A stretch of 64,000 bases of DNA from Terrisporobacter mayombei. Its GTDB lineage: Bacteria; Bacillota; Clostridia; Peptostreptococcales; Peptostreptococcaceae. Shown here piece after piece: positions 61,517 to 64,000 of the stretch. Below the pieces are notes generated by a model that ran no database searches, was not told the origin of the DNA, and saw only the letters and a list, made by a program, of their open reading frames with translations. The stretch is taken from positions 62,001 through 126,000 of the forward strand of contig NZ_JACRYU010000016.1 of assembly GCF_014333445.1 (NCBI RefSeq), in the 5' to 3' direction. Every line of letters begins with the position of its first letter. Position 1 is the stretch's first letter. Both the position numbers and the translations under genes were made by a program.

Positions 61517-63582
61517 TGAACAATTACCTTTTATTAGAAATTGGGGTAGAAGAATTACCATCAAGATTTGGACAATCTACATTAGAACAAATAGAAAATA
61601 ATTTAAGTAAGTTATTAACAGAAGAAAGAGTAAATTTTGATAATATAGAAAAGTATGCAACTCCAAGAAGATTAACTTTTATAATAAAAAACATAGCTGA
61701 TAAAGCAAGTGATCTAGAAGAAGAAGTGAAAGGTCCTGCTAAAAAAATAGCTTTTGATCCAGAAGGAAACTTCACTAAGCCAGCACTTGGATTTATGAAA
61801 AGTAAAGGATTAAAAGAAGAAGATGTATACTTTAAACAAGTAGGAAATGCTGAGTACTTATTTGGTACTATAAAGCAAGAAGGTAAAGAAACTAGCGAAG
61901 TATTAAAAAATATAATACCAGAAGCTATAAAAAATGTAACATTCCCTAAAGCTATGCGTTGGGGTGGAAAAAATATGAGATTTGCTAGACCAATAAGATG
62001 GATGGTAGCTCTATTAAATGATAATGTACTTGAAGTAGATTTAGAAGGTATAAAATCTTCTAATGTAACTAAAGGACACAGATTCCTTGGAGAAAGAGAA
62101 TTTGAAGTAAACTCAATAGAAGAGTACTTTGAAAAATTAGAAAACAACTACATAGTATTAGATCAAAATAAAAGAAAAGAAATGATAAGAAATCAAGCTA
62201 TAGAAGTTGCTAATTTTTTAGGTGGAGAAGTTGAATTTGATGAAGATTTACTAGAAGAAATAACTTTCTTAGTAGAGTACCCAACTGCTTTCTATGGAGA
62301 GTTTGAGGAAGATTACGTAAAACTTCCAAAAGAAGTTGTAACTACACCAATGAAAGAACATCAAAGATACTTCCCTGTATTAAAAGATGGTAAACTACTA
62401 CCAAATTTTATAGCAGTTAGAAATGGTGATTCTAATAGAATAGATTTAGTTAAAGCTGGTAATGAAAAAGTTTTAAAAGCAAGACTTGCAGATGCTTTAT
62501 TCTTCTACAAAGAAGATACTAAAAAGCCTTTAGAAAGCTTTATAGATAAATTACATACTGTTGTATTCCAAGCTAAACTTGGTACAATATATGATAAATC
62601 TTTAAGAATAGAAAAATTATCACAAGTTATAATAGATGAATTAAAGATGTCAGAAAGCAAAGAAAATACTATAAGAGCTGCTAAGTTATGTAAAGCTGAC
62701 CTTGTTACAAATATGGTATTCGAGTTTACAGAACTTCAAGGTATAATGGGTAGAGATTATGCTAAAATAAGTGGTGAAAATGAAGAAGTTTGTGAAGGTA
62801 TATTTGAACATTATCTTCCAAGATTTGCTGGAGACATATTACCTGAAACTAATGCAGGTATAGCTTTATCAATAGCTGATAAACTAGATTCAATAGCAGG
62901 ATTCTTTGCTATAGGAATAAAACCATCTGGATCACAAGACCCTTATGCTTTAAGACGTCAAGCATTAGGTATATTAAGTATATTATTAGATAAAAAATTA
63001 TCTGTTAACTTAAATAGCTTAATCAGTGCAGCATTAGATAATTATTCTAATATTGACTTTAACAAAGAAGAAGTAAGTGAACAAATAGTTGAGTTCTTTG
63101 TTGAAAGAGTTAAAAACTTATTTAAAGATTTAGGAATAAGATATGATGTTATAGATGCTGTATTAAATAATAACTTAGATGATATATCAGATATACATAC
63201 TAGAGCATTAGAGTTAAACAGATGGCTTCAAAAAGATGAGTTAGTAGAAATGTTAACTGCATTTAATAGGGTTTCAACTTTAGCACAAAAAGCTACTGGT
63301 GATATGGTTAAAAAAGAACTATTAAAAGAAGATGCAGAAATGAAACTATATAATAGCTTTAAAGAAATAAAATCAAATGTTGAGAGTTTATTAAAGGATA
63401 AAAAGTATAATGAAGCTTTAGATGCTTTTGCGACATTAAGACCATTAGTAGATAACTTATTTGATAATGTTATGGTTATGGATAAAGATGAAGCTATTAA
63501 AGAAAATAGATTAGGCTTATTAAAGCAAATTTATAGTACTATGTTAACAATTTGTGACTTATCAAAAATAGTATATAAATAA
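61516..63582 (+). CDS. glyS: Glycine-tRNA ligase beta subunit
   Basis: The 688-aa product is the beta subunit: LLLEIGVEELPSRF at the N-terminus, FPKAMRWGGKNMRFARPIRWMVAL, TTPMKEHQRYFPVL, GIKPSGSQDPYALRRQALG and a C-terminal anticodon-binding domain. It recognises tRNA-Gly and partners GlyQ. Translation is coupled to glyQ by the TAATG overlap. A terminator follows. Confidence 0.98.
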   Translation: MNNYLLLEIGVEELPSRFGQSTLEQIENNLSKLLTEERVNFDNIEKYATPRRLTFIIKNIADKASDLEEEVKGPAKKIAFDPEGNFTKPALGFMKSKGLKEEDVYFKQVGNAEYLFGTIKQEGKETSEVLKNIIPEAIKNVTFPKAMRWGGKNMRFARPIRWMVALLNDNVLEVDLEGIKSSNVTKGHRFLGEREFEVNSIEEYFEKLENNYIVLDQNKRKEMIRNQAIEVANFLGGEVEFDEDLLEEITFLVEYPTAFYGEFEEDYVKLPKEVVTTPMKEHQRYFPVLKDGKLLPNFIAVRNGDSNRIDLVKAGNEKVLKARLADALFFYKEDTKKPLESFIDKLHTVVFQAKLGTIYDKSLRIEKLSQVIIDELKMSESKENTIRAAKLCKADLVTNMVFEFTELQGIMGRDYAKISGENEEVCEGIFEHYLPRFAGDILPETNAGIALSIADKLDSIAGFFAIGIKPSGSQDPYALRRQALGILSILLDKKLSVNLNSLISAALDNYSNIDFNKEEVSEQIVEFFVERVKNLFKDLGIRYDVIDAVLNNNLDDISDIHTRALELNRWLQKDELVEMLTAFNRVSTLAQKATGDMVKKELLKEDAEMKLYNSFKEIKSNVESLLKDKKYNEALDAFATLRPLVDNLFDNVMVMDKDEAIKENRLGLLKQIYSTMLTICDLSKIVYK

Positions 63583-63592
63583 AAGAATAAAA

Positions 63593-63639
63593 TAACCTTC
63601 CTTGTTAGTACTATTTTACTTAAAAGGAAGGTCTTTTTA
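63593..63639 (+). terminator. Terminator after glyQS
   Basis: Arms ACCTTCCTT and AAGGAAGGT with a 20-nt AT loop are followed by CTTTTT. Between it and 63826 the sequence is AT-rich with no gene. Confidence 0.75.
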
Positions 63640-63826
63640 ATCTTTATTAGATTATATTTATATACTATACAAATTTAAAAATACAGTACTTATAAAAATA
63701 AGAAGTATAACATATATATTAAGTATGTTGTAATATTATATGCATTATAATGTAGATAAAAGTTAAAACTAACAATAAAATAGTGAAAAAATATAAAAAA
63801 TACATCATAAATAAATAAAAAATCTG

Positions 63827-63856
63827 TTTACACAATGGTATATAAACATATATAAT
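63827..63856 (+). promoter_or_regulatory. Promoter of the CcpN-like gene
   Basis: TTTACA (63827-63832) and a perfect TATAAT (63851-63856) are 18 nt apart, about 50 nt before the gene. Confidence 0.6.
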
Positions 63857-63905
63857 ATACTATATAAAGGAAAAACGGATTAATAGTATATCATATTGAA
63901 AGAAG

Positions 63906-64000
63906 GTGATTGTCATTCAACTTAATCAAAGACAACAAAAGATTATAGAGATAGTTAAAGAAAATGAACCTATTACAAGTGAACAAATTGCTTCTATTTT
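63906..64000 (+). CDS. CcpN-like HTH transcriptional repressor, partial
   Basis: The frame runs off the right edge. The visible part reads LNQRQQKIIEIVKENEPITS and then EQIASI, which is the N-terminal winged-helix domain of the CcpN/YqzB type. In Bacillus ccpN follows glyS and precedes a PPDK regulator gene and dnaG. CcpN represses gluconeogenic genes; its CBS domains would lie beyond the edge. The start codon is uncertain: GTG 63906 lies at the AGAAGG site, and no ATG is near. Confidence 0.7.
   Translation, partial: MIVIQLNQRQQKIIEIVKENEPITSEQIASI

Noticed and set aside
1-64000. tRNA or rRNA genes, CRISPR arrays, prophage, insertion sequences
   Set aside because: None was seen on either strand; reading by eye could miss a diverged tRNA.

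Overview
The window is low-GC, densely coded Firmicute DNA. Gene content (gpr, spoIIP, yqfC/yqfD, a dacF-like gene, prp next to an N-terminally extended L27), strong purine-rich Shine-Dalgarno sites, frequent TTG/GTG starts and many U-tailed hairpin terminators point to an anaerobic, spore-forming clostridium. Gene order best fits the Peptostreptococcaceae (Clostridioides, Paraclostridium, Romboutsia, Terrisporobacter, Intestinibacter and relatives). I cannot name a species from sequence alone.

Layout. (1) 1-5140: end of a B12-binding radical SAM gene, its DUF2344 partner, RNase G, then rplU-prp-rpmA behind a strong promoter and an L21 leader, obg and yhbY. (2) 5300-9208: accessory genes: an orphan PotD-like lipoprotein, a DUF2975/HTH pair, and rnz, a 25-codon ORF and recX on the minus strand. 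(3) 9381-13946: nadD-yqeK-rsfS, then leuS behind a T-box with a CUU specifier. (4) 14050-17903: mglBAC sugar ABC transporter with a cre-like site at the start of transcription. (5) 18000-22290: ridA, a CPA-type antiporter, a Cof-type HAD phosphatase and a lone argH. (6) 22284-36593: a variant of the comEA-comEC-holA-rpsT neighbourhood. In Bacillus these lie close together. Here comEA and comEC are about 9.6 kb apart, separated by apbE, a NusG-II protein, ung, a rhodanese, a 3D-domain protein, tcdA, an alpha/beta hydrolase, a ComEC-like metallo-beta-lactamase lipoprotein, a DUF2156 protein and an Eis-like acetyltransferase. comEC itself lacks the beta-lactamase domain. (7) 37003-51830: gpr-spoIIP-small membrane protein-lepA-hemW, the CIRCE-controlled hrcA-grpE-dnaK-dnaJ operon, prmA-rsmE-mtaB-HIT, and rpsU-yqeY. 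(8) 51961-64000: tspO, a compositionally odd intergenic element, yqfC-yqfD-phoH-ybeY-dgkA/PAP2-era-mgtE-yqzL-recO-DUF4342, glyQ-glyS, and the start of a CcpN-like regulator.

How the genes work together. Most of the window serves translation and its quality control: ribosome assembly GTPases (Obg, Era, LepA), ribosomal proteins L21, L27, S20 and S21, the L27 protease Prp, silencing factor RsfS, methyltransferases PrmA and RsmE, RNases Z, G and YbeY, two aminoacyl-tRNA synthetases, and tRNA modification enzymes MtaB and TcdA. A second layer is protein folding (HrcA regulon). A third is sporulation and germination. The transporter, redox and envelope genes are scattered between these conserved blocks.

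I found no rRNA, tRNA, CRISPR array, prophage or intact insertion sequence, and no clear new multi-gene system. The items most worth a second look are the separation of ComEC into a membrane channel and a separate lipoprotein nuclease-like gene, the structured CG-containing element at 52487-52646, a decayed histidine-kinase tail at 30222-30368, the 25-codon ORF at 8464-8541, a strong intercistronic hairpin in mgl, and possible structured leaders of rpsU and glyQS.
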